Origin: Anabas testudineus
Lineage: Eukaryota; Chordata; Actinopteri; Anabantiformes; Anabantidae
DNA length: 64,000 bases
Direction of reading: 5' to 3'
Assembly (NCBI RefSeq): GCF_900324465.2
Contig: NC_046632.1
Location: forward strand, 19,451,425 to 19,515,424
The notes beneath the pieces were generated by a model. That model made no database searches and had not been told where the DNA came from. It worked only from the letters and a program-made list of their open reading frames with translations. Of this stretch, positions 46,101 through 62,534 are shown one piece after another. A program made the translations under genes and the position numbers. Within the stretch, counting starts at the first letter, position 1. Each line of letters begins with the position of its first letter.

Positions 46101-48934
46101 CACTCATCTTCAAGCTTGCGTTTCTTAGCAGTGAGATCTGCATTCAGCTCCTCCTCATCCTCCAGCCTTTCTGTCATCTCTTTCAGCTTGGCCTCCAGTT
46201 GAATCTTGCTCTTTATAAGCTGTTCACAGCGTTCTTCAGCATCTGTTAATGTATCCTGTTCAGACTGAATCTGCAGAGTCAGGTCATTCTTCTCTTGGAG
46301 AAGAGTCACTATTTTCTCCTCTAGTTCCTTTCTTCGTGCTTCTGATTTTTCCAGTGTCTCTTTCAACTTGTTGAACTCATCCTTCATGTTGGCCATCTCT
46401 TTCTCTGACTCAGCGCTCTTCAGCAGGGGTTTGATCTTGAAGAAAAGCTTCATCCAGGGCCAGTTCTTTACACCCAGAAATGAGCGAAGGTTCCACTGGA
46501 TAACCATCAGAGCATCTCGTCGTTCCACTAGCTTAGCAAACTGTTCCCTCATTAGGAGTGCCCGGGCATTAGCCTGGATCCTGGTGATGATTCGAGAGAG
46601 TTGCTCATCTCGCATCTCTTCCAGTGTTCCCAGCAGGCCAGCTTTAAAAAAGACCTTGGTGTGGCCAAATTTGTACTGAGTGTGGTCGATGTCCAGTGAT
46701 CCAAGTAACTTTTCGGCACTTTTCTTACAGTCAATAAACTGACCCTCAGGGATGGCAGAGGCATTCAGAATCCTGTACCGTTGTTTGAAGTCACCATACA
46801 GTACCCTATTTGGAAAACCCTTCCTGCAGATTCTGATACCTTCCAAGACACCGTTACAGCGCAGCTGGTGCATCACAAGGCAGTTGTCCATGACTCCTGG
46901 AGTCTTCCTCTCGTTGGGAATCAGACAGCGGACAAAGTGTGGATGTGTGGTCTTCAGGTTGGTCATCAGTTTGTTCAGGTTTTCCCTGTGAAGAGCAGAC
47001 ACTGTCTGGAATGACGAACCTTTCTTCTTTGCTCCTTTGCCTCCCTTGTCACCACCATCAGCTCCAGTATAACTTGAAAACAGCAAACTGAGAAGCTTCA
47101 GAGATGATTTCTGGTAAAGACCAACAACAGTTTCATTCAGTGGGTCTTTGTTTTTGACGAGCCAGCCACCAATATTGTAGTCCACAGTCCCTGCATAGTG
47201 GACCAGGGCAAAATGAGCCTCTGATTTTCCTTTTGCTGCCCTCGGCTTCTCAAACATCTTGTTCTTGCCCAGGTGATTATCATAGAGCTTGGATTTGAAA
47301 GTCTGGTCACTGGCTTTGGGAAACATGCATTCTTCCTCCAGAATGGACAAAATCCCTAGCGGTTTCTCAATGAGGTCAATACATGCTTGTAGATCCATTC
47401 CAAAGTCAATGAACTCCCACTCGATGCCTTCTTTCTTGTATTCTTCTTGCTCTAAGACGAACATGTGATGGTTGAAAAACTGTTGCAGTTTCTCGTTTGT
47501 GTAGTTGATGCAAAGCTGCTCGAAAGTGTTGAAATCAAAGATCTCAAATCCAGCAATGTCCAGTACTCCTATGAAATACTGACGGTGCTGTTTTGTGTCC
47601 AGGGATTGGTTGATTCTCACCACCATCCAGTTAAACATTTTTTCATACACTGACTTAGCCAGAGCACCGATGGCATAGTAGACTTGGTCCACACTTTGGC
47701 CTTTAGTGACATATTCATTTCCTACCTTGACTCTGGGATGACACAGGCCTTTGATCAGGTCAGCAGAGTTCAGCCCCATTAGGTAAGCCGATTTGTCAGC
47801 AGCCTCTGTACCGTCAGGTTCAGCCTGTTCCTCACGCTGCTTCTGTTTGAACTTCATGTTGCCGTAGTGCATGATGGCACCGATCAGTTTATAGACGCCC
47901 ATCTTCTCCTCTGGAGTGAAGCCAAGCACATCGAAGGCACTGTCTGTGGCCACTAGCTCCTCTGAGTCATTGATGGAGGCGACTGTTACTTCTCCTTGTG
48001 AGATGTAGGAGTAGTCATATGGGTTGTTGGTAATGAGCAGCATGTCCAGCAGTTCTGGCTTCTGATTAGACAGAATCTGATAGAAGATGTGGTAGTTCCT
48101 CTCAGCCTTCAGCTGAAAGGTGACACGTGACTTCTCCAGCAGGTACGTCTCAATGTCGGCAGATGACAGTTTGCCACTTGTACCAAAATGAATTCGGATG
48201 AATTTTCCAAACCGAGACGAGTTGTCATTCCTTACTGTTTTGGCAATGCCAAAGGCTTCTAGGGCAGGGTTTGCCTGGATGATTTGATCCTCCAGTGTCC
48301 CCTTGCTGGTGTCTTTTTTGCCTCCTCCACCCACTGCAGCAATGCTGGCAAAGTACTGGATGACTCTCTTGGTGTTCACAGTCTTTCCTGCACCAGATTC
48401 TCCGGTGATGAGGACCGACTGGTTTTCTCTATCAGTCAGCATGTACTGGTAGGCGTTATCAGAGATGGAGAAAATATGAGGGGGGGCCTCACTTCTCTTC
48501 TTGCCCCTGTAGGCTGCCACCACTTCAGCATCATAGACAGGAAGCCACTTGTAGGGGTTGACGGTGACACAGAAGAGCCCAGAGTAGGTGTAGATCATCC
48601 ATGCAGCATAACGCTCTTTGAGGTTAAACAGCACAGCGGGCTCATGGAGGAAAGTGAACATCGCCATGTCCTCGATTTTATCAAATTTCGGGGGGTTCTG
48701 GGGATGAACAGCAGACTCCTTCACCGTTACATTTGTTCCGTCCTCCTTCTTGACAGTTACCATCCCTCCATCTTTGCTCTGGATTTGTCCCTTCACATAT
48801 TCTTCTTTATCATCGACTACAAAACATTCAGTCTTGATGTCAAAGGGTCTGGTCTGAGCCTCCAGACGCTCCTTTTCTGACTTCCTCAGGAAAGGAGCAG
48901 CCTTGCCAAACTCGGCCATTAGAGAGTCACCCAT
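43133..48934 (-). CDS. Intronless sarcomeric myosin heavy chain, slow/cardiac class (retrogene)
   Basis: One uninterrupted reading frame of 1,933 codons, the normal length of a sarcomeric MYH (about 1,935-1,940). N-terminal SH3-like region (residues about 32-80); motor with P-loop GESGAGKT (178-185), switch I NDNSSRFG, switch II LDIAGFE, Lys/Gly-rich loop 2 ([13 protein letters not shown]), actin-binding and SH1/SH2 helix [16 protein letters not shown]; light-chain-binding neck ([19 protein letters not shown]); then a heptad-repeat rod with no break to the end. The start [20 protein letters not shown] and the end [18 protein letters not shown] resemble MYH6/MYH7 and fish slow/atrial chains, not fast chains. 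Ordinary vertebrate MYH genes have about 40 exons, so this is an expressed-mRNA copy kept intact. Ile230 replaces the near-invariant Asn of FGNAKT. Function: ATP-driven filament sliding in muscle, tissue unknown. I could not identify an established gene symbol. Confidence 0.95.
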   Translation of the reverse strand: MGDSLMAEFGKAAPFLRKSEKERLEAQTRPFDIKTECFVVDDKEEYVKGQIQSKDGGMVTVKKEDGTNVTVKESAVHPQNPPKFDKIEDMAMFTFLHEPAVLFNLKERYAAWMIYTYSGLFCVTVNPYKWLPVYDAEVVAAYRGKKRSEAPPHIFSISDNAYQYMLTDRENQSVLITGESGAGKTVNTKRVIQYFASIAAVGGGGKKDTSKGTLEDQIIQANPALEAFGIAKTVRNDNSSRFGKFIRIHFGTSGKLSSADIETYLLEKSRVTFQLKAERNYHIFYQILSNQKPELLDMLLITNNPYDYSYISQGEVTVASINDSEELVATDSAFDVLGFTPEEKMGVYKLIGAIMHYGNMKFKQKQREEQAEPDGTEAADKSAYLMGLNSADLIKGLCHPRVKVGNEYVTKGQSVDQVYYAIGALAKSVYEKMFNWMVVRINQSLDTKQHRQYFIGVLDIAGFEIFDFNTFEQLCINYTNEKLQQFFNHHMFVLEQEEYKKEGIEWEFIDFGMDLQACIDLIEKPLGILSILEEECMFPKASDQTFKSKLYDNHLGKNKMFEKPRAAKGKSEAHFALVHYAGTVDYNIGGWLVKNKDPLNETVVGLYQKSSLKLLSLLFSSYTGADGGDKGGKGAKKKGSSFQTVSALHRENLNKLMTNLKTTHPHFVRCLIPNERKTPGVMDNCLVMHQLRCNGVLEGIRICRKGFPNRVLYGDFKQRYRILNASAIPEGQFIDCKKSAEKLLGSLDIDHTQYKFGHTKVFFKAGLLGTLEEMRDEQLSRIITRIQANARALLMREQFAKLVERRDALMVIQWNLRSFLGVKNWPWMKLFFKIKPLLKSAESEKEMANMKDEFNKLKETLEKSEARRKELEEKIVTLLQEKNDLTLQIQSEQDTLTDAEERCEQLIKSKIQLEAKLKEMTERLEDEEELNADLTAKKRKLEDECSELKKDIDDLELTLAKVEKEKHATENKVKNLVEEMASQDENIMKLTKEKKALQEAHQQTLDDLQSEEDKANSLTKAKAKLEQQVDDLEGSLEQEKKVRMDLERSKRKLEGDLKLIQEGLMDLENDKQQLEEKLKKKDFEITQISSRLEDEQVASVQLQKKLKENQARIEELEEELDAERAARAKVEKQRCDLSRELEDISERLEEAGGATSAQVELNKKRDAEFQKLRRELEESTLQHEATAATLRKKHADSVAELGEQIDNLQRVKQKLEKEKNELKLELDDLCSNMESVVKAKSNIEKMCRTMEDNMNEYKSKYEEAQRTINDLTTQRAKLLTENGELGRQVEEKECLISQLTRGKNSYNQQVEDLRRQLEEEVKAKNALAHALQSARHDCDLLREQFEEEQEAKAELQRALSKSNTEVSAWRTKYETDGIQRTEELEEAKKKLVQRLQEAEEAIEAVNAKCSSLEKTKQRLQNEIEDLMLDLERSNAASAALDKKQRAFDKVLAEWKQKFEECQCELEASQKEARSQSTELFKLRNAYEECLDQLETMKRENKNLQEEISDLTDQLGEGGRSAHELEKIRKQLEQEKAELQSALEEAEGSLEHEESKILRAQLEFNQMKADLERKLSEKDEEMEQAKKNYQRMLDSLQSSLESETRSRNEALRVKKKMEGDLNEMEIQLSQANRQAADAQKQLKTLQAFLKDTQLQLDDAQHGNDDLRENITLLERRNNLIQAELEEVRAALEQTERSRKLAEQELTDATERIQLLHSQNTSLINQKKKHEADVLHLQNELEEAIQENRNAEEKAKKAITDAAMMAEELKKEQDTSAHLERMKKNMEQTIKDLQHRLDEAEQIAMKGGKKQLQKLEARIKELENELEAEQKRGAESIKGVRKYERRIKELTYQTEEDRKNLSRLQDLVDKLQQKVKSYKHAAEEAEEAANTNLAKLRKLQHELDEAEERADIAESQVNKLRAKTRDGSSKKGLDE

Positions 48935-49100
48935 GGTTGAGGGTGCTGGTCCAAGGCAGTCAGAAGAGAGAATAAGCTGAGGGAAAAGGTCTTTTCTCTG
49001 GTGATGCTGGTGTAGAACTGCAGACTTTCTGCTGCAGGTGGGTGTTTAAAAAGGCTCCCTGAAAACCAAATTAGGAGAAAACTGCAGACTAGATAAAAAG
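48935..49100 (-). promoter_or_regulatory. Candidate promoter and 5' UTR of the myosin gene
   Basis: Minus-strand sequence contains a TATA-like CTTTTTAAAC (about 49044-49053) followed by a CACCTG E-box (about 49035-49040), a site type bound by myogenic bHLH factors, about 100 bp before the start codon. Whether it is used is unknown. Confidence 0.35.
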
Positions 49101-51735
49101 TCAAACTAAATTTGTCCTCGGATGTGATCGCTCCATGGGGGCAAATTCAGGACCTTTGGTTGTGAAAGTCCATTTTAGGAAAAGCAGACGTTCAGTGCTT
49201 ATCTACTGCTGACAGACACTCCTGACACCTCTGGATTTAGACACTACTGTGTCTACACAGGAACACTGCTGATGCTGGAGAACATCCACAGTCTAAACAG
49301 TGGATTTAGTTTCCTACAACTTTTAAAAGAAAATTTGCTCTATCTTCCATCATATTTATCATCATTTATCATAATTACTTCTGTGTTCACAAAGACATTT
49401 TCCAGCCAAATTCTGTCTTGGTGAAAATGTAAATTAAGAAAGAATTAGTGATTATTACATGGCTCCTAATAAAAATGAAAATAAAAGTAGAGTCCACTGA
49501 TCCCTTTCCTTTCTTCATCTGTACAGCAGAGCTCCTCATTTGAAATAAAACAGACTCCTATAATGTGACTTTCTAAAGGAAAACAACCAGTAATCTGAGA
49601 TGAATCTGTTTAAAATAAATACAGAACATTTTTGAAATAAGGAGATTTCAGTGAGAAAAGCCTCATTATGTTGCTCCTGTAACAGAGTTTTAAAAGTTCA
49701 GGTTCAATATCTAATAAATAACTTGTTGATGCAGTTTGTAAAGTACTTTTCCTCCAATTTACAGTTAAATTATTCATTTTATATTTAGGTGCAATGACCC
49801 ATCTGTGTAAACTGTTATGAGAAACATCTAGACACACTGACAGGCCAAAGACGTCACCACCTGGATTTCACCAAGCAAACAGGTGAATTACTGCAGTGAT
49901 TAATATGTTTCAGCTGCAGCACTGTGATGTGCAGCTGCCGGTTACCAGACCAGGTTTCATCATCAGTGGATTTCTTTCTTCTAAGATACAGCGTTCCAAT
50001 TTTGGAGAAATGAACGCAGTTGTGGACAGAAATAAATGTGACCAGTTGTGGTGCCAGTCCTGGAGCCTGAAAGGTCAGGGGTCCCTGAGCTTCACCTAAA
50101 AATGTCAGTGAAAGAAAAAAAGCACAAAGGGACCAACAACCTCAGCAAAAAACAACCAGACAGAATCTTCGTATGTGGGAGAGAGCCTCTGTTCAGGTGG
50201 AGAACATGTAGTTTTTGGTTTGAACGTCTCTCTCAGGATCAGATATATAGAGTGTTTCTGTCTCTTTATCTGGGACAGAACAGACTCGTCAGCTCTCAGC
50301 CTCCAAATAGAAACCAGAGACACTCTGCTTCATATCAGCCCTCGGAGCTTTTATCAAACACGCTGTCGTGTGGACCGTCAGGATGAACAGATGATTTAAG
50401 AGAAGAGTCTTTGACTTGAAACTTACACAGAGAGAGAGGTTATTTCCAAACCTGAGCAGATGAAACTGTAACTGAACAAAACAGGATGCTCTGATTAGGG
50501 CTGGTTTTACAGGTCCCATAGGAAAACCTGGAAAATTCCTGGAGAAGTCATTTGAACAGTGAACGCTGATAGTGTAAACAGGAAATGGTATAAACGGCTC
50601 CGACGTAGATAACAGCAGAGACAGAGTTCAGAGGAACTGATGAATATTCAGCTAATTCTAGAAACCAGGCCCTCTGTGTTTGTGGCACTGATCCAAAAGT
50701 CCACATCTGCATGTTGACGTATTACTGTGTGAACGGCAGTGATGTCGCAGCAGGAATCTGCAGATCCAGTAAAGTATAAGTACCTCGATGTTGTTAGTTT
50801 GCAGCAGTGTTGCTGAATATTCTGTACCAGGTAACTCAGCTCCTTCTGGTAGCCGTGATTTACAGAGACTCATTTCATCTGATACAGTAAGCAGCTGCTT
50901 ATCGTCATGTTCTCTGAGCTGACGACTGAAAACCAACTCGTTTAAATAGGATCCTTAAAAAATCAGCTGTAATACAAGTGAAGTGAAGATGTGAATAAAT
51001 CTATTGTCCGTTTGTTTCATGGTGCTGTACGTGGCAGCCGGGTGGAGCGGATCACATTAGGACAAACATGATTCTGCAGGTCAAAAGTCATTTACACTTA
51101 TTCATCATGTGAAACACTGGAGTCCTTTAAAATCAGTAAATGTCCTTATTTTTATTTTACCTGAGAAGAAAGGAGGAACATGGAAGGGTCAACTTCCAGA
51201 TGAAGCTGCCTGATGCTGAACCTGGTCCTTGCCGGACGTCTTCTGGTCTCTCATAACAGGAACTTCTCATCAGGTCTTCCACTCTTCACGTTTCTCCACA
51301 GACATCACACTTAATATTTGTCAGTGTAGGCTACAGGTGGTTAGGTGTCTTTTAATACTGTTAACATATTTCCTATATTTTCTACATGTATTTTATTGAA
51401 GAGACAGAAATAAACATAGATTTGGTCTCGATAACATTATCAAGACAACTAATCTGATGGTGGTACTGTACAAGAAATGACTCATCTTTTCTTGTTTCAC
51501 CGAATTTAAAACAGGTGAACAAAAATCTAAATAAATCATTACTGGAATGCATCAAAAGTCGTTTAAAATGAAGGAAGTCATTCTACAACAGTCAAATATA
51601 AAAAAATCTACGTAATAAATAAATATAGTAAATGACATTTTGATATTAGTAGACAGATTAGTGTTTGTGTTGTTTGCAGTATAAAAGTTTTAACTGGATC
51701 TTCTGGAATAATTTGATATAAAAGACAAGAAATTT
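49101..51735. other. Intergenic DNA between the myosin gene and pak6
   Basis: AT-rich sequence, short ORFs only, no gene or known repeat recognised. Confidence 0.5.
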
Positions 51736-51739
51736 CACA

Positions 51740-52766
51740 TTTTAAAACATGTCACTTTATTAACATCTGTATTTTATAAAAGATCATTTAACCAACGTGT
51801 GCAAAGCTGCAGGTTTTCAGAATAAATCTAAAAGAGCTTTTGATCATTTGTCATCATCACAGCAGAAAATGAAAACGTTTCGTTCAATGACTCAGAAACG
51901 ATCTTGTTACAGTTTTGACTGTTTAAAAAATCCTGAACATACAAAACCTCCCAGAGTGAAATGTGTCACTTTTCCTGTTTCCAGTGTGTTTCTAGTGTCA
52001 CAACAGTCACGCTGGTAAAAATATAACAAAATACTTCCTTGATTTCATTCCACTGATCCACAGAACCCGTCCTGGACCAGTTGGCTTGAACACGCCGCCA
52101 GGTTCTGGAAACACTGAAGAAAGTTTTTGTGTAAACAACAACTCGTGTTGCAGCGAGTGAAGACGGAGCTGATTTTAACCGTACAGTCTGTGTTTATGTT
52201 TATACAGTATGAACTCATCATTATACTTTATTCTGTGACTGAACTTATCAGATAAATGAATTAAAAAGTTCTGAAATGTACAGACGTTTTGACATGTGAC
52301 CGAATCATCCGGGATTTATTTCCCATGTTGCTTTGTGTACTGAATTTTATTTTCTGTTACTGAAATGTTCTGTTTTTAAATCATTATTATTAGTTAAAAA
52401 TAATCTGTCTGCACAGAAACGCAGAGACAACAAAAACCATCCAGGGGCCGTGAAGAGGTGAAACCTTTAACAGGTTCATTACATCGAAGTCTTCTGTTCA
52501 CGACAGGAAGTGACGGACAAACTGCCAAAAAAAGATCCAGGTGGTATAAAAGCACAGGTGAACGGGCTTTAATGTAAACAAACCGCCTGCAGCTTGAGGT
52601 CAAAGGTCGCGGCTGTCGGCACAGTTCTCCCACCTGATGGAGGGCTTACAGCAACACTGGTATGTGATTGGCCCCTGAACCCAACAGCCTTCTTAGGAAG
52701 TAATGAGAAACTGAGCACCTGTTTCACTAGTTGTACAACTCCTTGTCCCTTGCGTATCTCAGGTGT
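51740..52766 (-). other. pak6: Probable pak6 3' UTR
   Basis: A minus-strand AATAAA (about 51754-51759) lies 1 kb past the pak6 stop, with no other minus-strand gene in between; a second candidate signal is at about 52315. Confidence 0.4.
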
Positions 52767-56039
<3,273 letters not shown>

Positions 56040-56404
56040 CGCCACGGCAACGCAGTAAGTCTGAGCGAACACCTGAGGGAAACAACAACACAGCTGCTGA
56101 TTGGGCCGAGACATGATGGAGAACTGAAGCACACACACACGCACGCACGCAAACACAAACACAAACACACACATGCACACACACACATGCACTGTTTACA
56201 GACGGTACAACACAGCACGCGCCTTCTTTCCTGTGCAGGTGATTTACATGAGTCACGTGACCTCCTCCTTCCTGTCAAACACAAACCGACCGAACAGTCC
56301 AGGTGAGACCTCACCTGTCTGCAGCTACAGTTGCATTAAAGATTTTAACCAGCAGGGGGCAGAATGAGCTGTAAGTGTGATTCATTTCAGAACAACTTTT
56401 GTGC

Positions 56405-56545
56405 TTAAAGCTCCACCTGTGCGTCCCACACACACCTGTGCGTCCCACACACACACACACACCTGTGCGTCCCACACACACCTGTGCGTCCCACACACAC
56501 ACCTGTGCGTCCCACACACACACACCTGTGCGTCCCACACACTGT
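56405..56545 (+). repeat. Minisatellite CCTGTGCGTCCCACACACAC
   Basis: Six copies of a 19-28 bp unit, differing in the number of CA dinucleotides at the unit end. Confidence 0.93.
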
Positions 56546-59500
56546 GACACAGGTCAAACTAGGAGTTTTTCTACTTCTGTGGTTTATATGTTTATAACAT
56601 TTGATCAACATCACGACTTCCTGCTCTGCATGTGTCATAAAACACTTACGTTACTGGATTGTATGTTTGGTTGTGGCCCCTGCTCTCTCTCTATAATACA
56701 TCAGTTCAGACCTCACAGATGTGATCATGGTGGAGCGTCATGGAGTCTTCATGGATCAAGGACACAAAAATGACACAAACAACAGTCACTTGGTTTAAAA
56801 GGAGGTTTGTCAGATCCGGTTAGGCTGCAACTCTCTCTCTCTCTCTCACCTGTGTGCGAGTTAGTGTCTCTCCCCCTCAGGTAAACCTGCTGAAGTCCTG
56901 CCTGGTTCAGGTCAGTTTTTCCCCAGTTTGGCCCGGCTCAGCCTGGGAGCAAACAGACAGACGATGTTTGTTCAGTGGGAGCGGTGGAGGATGTGGAGGA
57001 AACTAATCCGGCCAGGAGGAGTCAGCTGATCGTCCTCAACAGACGCTCTGAGCTGCTTCGCTTCTCACAATGAAAGAATCCAGACTTCAGACCAGCACAC
57101 GGGTCTCTGGGCCTGCTGGGCTTGTTGACGGCGTTTGCTCTCTGCACACCCTGTGAAAATAAAGCAGATCACATTCAGTTTTCCCTCTCAGGAGTTCTTT
57201 CTCCAGGCCAGGAGGGGGCGACTATGATCTCCCCCACATGCTTCAGGGTCCTGGAGTGGTGAAGGTCCTGCAGCAGCCATCTTCACATGTGGTCCAAACC
57301 TGCCATCCAAGTCCTGAACAGGTTCTCTTCAATAAAACCCAACCTCTCGCCCAGTGACCGCGGGGAAAGGCTCCAGGTAATAAGATAAAAAGAGGATTTA
57401 ACTCAGTTTAACTCCTCAAAGTCAACAGTCCTGAAAGACCAGAAGGATTCGGATCTCAGTGGGACTGTAAATCCTGTGTCACTTTGTTTTAGTGGGTGAG
57501 ACTTTGGACCAAAGCTGAACCATCAGCTCTAACTAGATTTGGAGTCTGGCAGTTTTTTTGAACCTGAACCCAGAAACAAATGGCAAACATTACGGTGGCC
57601 CTGTGGCGCTCAAAGAACCTCAAGGAACCTCAAGGAACCTCAAGGAAACTCAAGGAAACTGGACAAACAAAACACATGCAAATGAAGAAAACATCGTGTT
57701 CTTCAGTAGCTCTGTTCCAGTCTGTTAGAAGTCAAGAACAGAATACAACGAAGTGGTTTCTAATAATAAAACCTCCGTCCAGCTGCTGCAGGGCATCAGA
57801 AGAAGTCACAGAGCTGCAGTTATCATGGTGGAGGAATGTGAAGTGTTTCTGATCCTCCAGCGTCGTGGACAGAAACGTCACCGACTAACAGTCGGAACTG
57901 TCCCTTTAAGTTTTGTACACAAACACGACACGCAGTGTGTCATGGACGGACTGTAGCCTGTAGGTTGGGTGTAGAAGCAGCTCTGGGATTTAAAACAACA
58001 CACTGGTTTCAGTTTCCAGGTTCCAGCTGGAACTGATCCCAGTCAGGCTACGAGTAAACAACCTGGAAGAAACAACCACAACATGAACCGGTTCTCTGGG
58101 AAACACTGACGCAGGACACAACTGTTTGTCTGTGTTCACGATAAGATTCAATCAGTTTTCCTGAAGAACCACATTAACAAATCAGCTGTTTTTACATTTA
58201 TCATCTGGTTCGACATCTTTTGTCTTCTTTTACTGCTGGGCTGAATAAAACTGTAAAACGGCCCCTAATAATAATAAATTATTATTATTAATATTATTAA
58301 TATTATTATTAACAATTAATGATTACTATTAATAATAATAATAATAATGAATAATTATTAATAACACTGCACTTTATTGGGCAGAGGTTTTTCCTGACAC
58401 AACCACTCTACCAACTGCTCCACAGCTGCTCCCTCCTGTGGCTTCACCAGCCCCCTCTACTATAAGGTTCATCATCTGTCAGTGACTTGGGTCTAGGAAG
58501 AGTCCTGGTGGTTCCGGTCTTTATCCATCTCTCAATCACTGAGGCCGCCGTGCTCCTGGAAACACTTTTATCTGTTTTGAGCTAGACCAGAGGAGTCCAA
58601 TCCCAGTCCTCGAGAACCACTGTCCTGCTCGTTTTGCAACGATTCCTGCACTTCCAGCTTCTGATTGGCTGAACACACCTGATCTACTATCAGAGATAGA
58701 GACCCCACATAGTAGGAAAACTAGCAGGATAGTAGCCTCAGGTGGACTCCGGTCCAGTTCTAGACACACGTGAAGGAAACTAAGCAGACAGGATGAACTG
58801 ACGTTGGAGCCACAGATTTTTTTTACTTTCTTGATTTTTAATATTTGTCTTTAAGGGGTTTTGGTGGGAAATGCATTTCCTTTAGATCAGGTTGTAAAAC
58901 ACAGTCCAGAGTGCAGAATGTGAAGGGGTCTGAAGACTTTGTGAGCTCACTCTACAGCTACAGACTGCAGCTGTGTGTGTAATCAGGGTGTGACTGACAT
59001 ACCTAAGGAATCAAACCGACACACTACATGACCAGACAGCTCCACCACGACCCTTCAGTCTGACTATAAGTCACCGGAGCTGTCCGACTGGAAGCAATTC
59101 AACCTCAGAGTGATTCACCAAAACCTGCTGCAGCTTGGATCCAGCTCACCGTGACACACTGTGTCGGTCGAGCAGATGTGTCGTCACATCCCAACAGGGC
59201 GGCTGCAGCTGACTACACGTTAGGTTTAGTTATCGTCAGCGGGGGAAAAGGTTCATAACGAGACAAGGTGACCAGCGAATGAGCTCAGACCACAGTAAAA
59301 ATCACAAACGTGGTGAAAGGTACTGAACGAAAGCAAAAACGATTGTCAGCATCATTTAGTGGTTCCTGTGACAAATTTTATTGCTGCATTAAATTCCACA
59401 TGTTCTTACTTCACTGGTTGAATAACATCTACGCTTAATAAATAATGTTCTCTGCTGTTCTTTGTTTAAAATGTGATGAAGAGGAACCAATGAAACCGCA

Positions 59501-60544
59501 TCACCTGTTTCAGTGATGAGGATCCGCTGTGGGTCTGGGAGGTCCGGTCTGGATCTTGTCAAAGTGTGACCCTGACAACAAGAAGTAAACAAAGAGATTT
59601 CTGAAGACCACAGAAGAAGAGTTGTTACACTCATCAGAGTTTGGACTCCACCAGTCGACTGTCAGACAGAACATCCAACAGAACTGTTCTCCTCCCCCGG
59701 GGTGGTCGACGTGTGTAGAGTCCAGGAGGTCCCAGGAAACCTCAGCGTAACGTCTGGAAAACTAAAGTCGATGGGCGTTTATTTTTAAGGTTGGATAAAT
59801 AAATGAGACGTGTAGTGTTTCTGTCTAATTAGTTTAATTGGGTCTATTTGTAGTTGTAGGACCAGATGAAATCTGATCCAGTTTTAGGCCCCACTGTTTT
59901 TATACAGGAAGAGAAAATTCTAGACTTTCACAAGAACCACTCCAGACGAACCTTAAAGGTTACAGACTCTGGTACTCAGTCCTCCACACATGAAGAACGG
60001 GGTCCTGGGGTAAACCTGAACAGAAACTCCATCAGCTCCTCCGTCCTAACGAGATGAAACATGATGCGGTAGACCTGAAAAGTGGAACAGGTTCTGTGAA
60101 GAACCAGGTCACAGGTTTAAACTTGATCAGAAGGAATACAACACAACAACAGGCCCAAAGAGCGACAGTGATTTCTGAGTCCGACTCCTCGATGTTGCCA
60201 GTCTTCAGTCTCTCAACAGAAAACAGCAGCTCAGCAGGATTCTGCAGCTCCGGACGGGAAACGGTTCCAGTACAGACTCAGTGGTTCCACTGAACTTCAC
60301 CAGATCGAACTGTAAACGTACTTCTACTGCAGTAACAGTACAAAGTACACACTGCAGAACCACTCTATTCCAAATAAAATCCTAAAAGGAACAGTTCTCA
60401 CAAAGTACTTGTCAAAAATGTTCTGTACTACAAGTAGTACCACTGTAAAATATGTATTCATTGTACTGCAGTAAGTATTTGAGTATTTGAACCAGTGTTG
60501 AACCAGAGTCTGGTCCAGATTTGTTCCACAGAAGTAAAAGTATC

Positions 60545-61345
60545 TGCACTAACACACAGTTAAAGTACTCGGTACACACTAATACACAGCTCCATTACTC
60601 GGTACACACTAATACACAGCTCCAGTACTCGGTACACACAAATACACAGCTCCAGTACTCGGTACACACAAATACACAGCTCCAGTACTCGGTACACACT
60701 AATACACAGCTCCATTACTCGGTACACACACTAACACACAGTTACAGTACTCGGTACACACACTAATACACAGTTACAGTACTCGGTGCACACTAATACA
60801 CAGCTCCATTACTCGGTACACACTAATACACAGCTCCATTACTCGGTACACACTAATACACAGTTACAGTACTCGGTACACACTAATACACAGTTACAGT
60901 ACTCGGTACACACTAATACACAGCTCCATTACTCGGTACACACTAATACACAGCTCCATTACTCGGTACACACTAATACACAGCTCCATTACTCGGTACA
61001 CACTAATACACAGCTCCATTACTCGGTACACACTAATACACAGCTCCAGTACTCGGTACACACTAATACACAGCTCCAGTACTCGGTACACACTAATACA
61101 CAGCTCCAGTACTCGGTACACACTAATACACAGCTCCAGTACTCGGTACACACTAATACACAGCTCCATTACTCGGTACACACTAATACACAGCTCCAGT
61201 ACTCGGTACACACTAATACACAGCTCCATTACTCGGTACACACTAATACACAGTTACAGTACTCGGTACACACTAATACACAGCTCCATTACTCGGTACA
61301 CACTAATACACAGCTCCATTACTCGGTACACACTAATACACAGTA
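60545..61345 (+). repeat. 30-bp minisatellite array, about 27 copies
   Basis: Tandem 30-bp units of the form TCGGTACACACTAATACACA plus GCTCCATTAC, GCTCCAGTAC or GTTACAGTAC. Because 30 is a multiple of 3, a 195-codon frame of HTNTQLHYSV decapeptides stays open, and a second one on the other strand. Without a signal, domain or splice context I take these as by-products of the repeat. Confidence 0.97.
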
Positions 61346-61719
61346 TATGATGTTATTCCTGAATGTGTTGTAGCAGCTGCTTCTTAATACTAATACTACT
61401 AGTGACTACTACTACTAGTGAGTACAGCTGTTACATAAATGTAGTAAAAAGTACAATATTCCCTCTCACGTGTAGTACAAGGATGTATAAGTAACGAAGT
61501 AAATCTTGCCGTTTGTACTTGAACTGGTTCTGAACGGACCAGTTCAAACCTTTAGAACCCTTTAGAACCCTGAGGACAGTTCTCCAGAACAAGTCCCACC
61601 TGTGTTGACCTGGTTCTCTCTGGACTACTCGACCAGGGTTCGGCTCCTTTAAGGTTCTGCTGAGAACCGTTTGGGTCCTTTACATCTTAAAACCAGCAGG
61701 TAGAGAAAAACGCACTCAC

Positions 61720-61870
61720 CTGGCTGTAGAGTCCAGGTGAGTCCGTACAGGTGGGTTCCCGCTGCCGTCCTCCGTCTCTCCGCTCGTCCCTGTCTCACCT
61801 TGTTCCAGGTATGAAGGGAAACGGTGGAGGAGGGCGGGGCTTAGCTCGGCGCGCCGTCCGTTTCTTTACT
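61720..61870 (-). promoter_or_regulatory. pak6: Likely pak6 non-coding first exon and promoter
   Basis: A strong minus-strand donor (CCAG|GTGAGT) ends an exon at 61720, preceded by a CpG-rich segment with a GC box (GGGCGGGGC at about 61834-61842). It is the only CpG-rich segment upstream of pak6 in this interval. Confidence 0.5.
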
Positions 61871-62460
61871 AATTCAAATTCAAACTAACTTTAAAACTCG
61901 GTTTTTATGGAACTGAACCAAGTGATGGTTGAAGAGCAGCCGACACCTGTTCACAGAAGAAATAAGGAAATTCTGAATGGAGTTTGGTGTGTGATGAACT
62001 ACTACCAGTTCCCAAATTGAAACATATTGTCTGCGTGTCTGCTCCTATTACTGACAAGTCTAAAGGAGGGCTTTGATTTTAACAGGTAAATGTGAGACAG
62101 TGAGTGGAAACCTGATCAGACACCTCCCTCCCCCACAGAGATCTGATGATGTCTCTGCAGGCTGCAGCTTGTCTCTTCCCTCAGGCTGAGGAAGGACGTG
62201 ACTCAGCACACAGCCAGACTCCATTCACTTTACTTCAAATTGTATTTCACAGCATTAACAGCTGAATTACTCCGAGTCGAATGAACCGGTTCAGTGAAAT
62301 AAATATTACAGGTTTAAGCTGCGATATGATTCAGGTTCAATAAGAAAACACATAATGAAGTCTGTTCAGAGCATCCTCTGCTGACAGAGCTGGGGACTTG
62401 GTTCCTAAAGTTCTTCCATTTAATCTGGTTAAATTCTGACAAACACCAAGCAGAAAAATC
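61871..62460. other. Spacer between bub1b 3' end and pak6 promoter
   Basis: About 600 bp with no gene recognised. Tight spacing of two minus-strand genes, with bub1b upstream of pak6 as in human. Confidence 0.55.
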
Positions 62461-62534
62461 CAATAAAACAGCTTTTATTTACTTTACTTTGATTTGAAGA
62501 CACAGACACGAACAGACAAAACGCAGACGGGGTT

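Larger units (their letters stand above)
56073..61719 (-). other. pak6: pak6 5' intron(s) (predicted)
   Basis: From the first coding exon to the predicted non-coding exon at 61720. Contains a CA-rich stretch (56130-56195), the array at 56405-56545, five AAGGAACCTC-type 10-bp repeats (57610-57660), an AT-rich ATTATTA stretch (58262-58375) and the 30-bp minisatellite. No coding exon recognised; a further non-coding exon could lie near 56870 or 57100. Confidence 0.45.

Noticed and set aside
43189-48880. Numerous ORFs antisense to or in other frames of the myosin gene
   Set aside because: They are shadows of the 1,933-codon frame, favoured by the coiled-coil codon composition.
60521-61373. Open frames of 195 and 115 codons (HTNTQLHYSV and MELCISVYRV repeats)
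   Set aside because: They arise because the minisatellite unit is 30 bp; nothing else supports coding.
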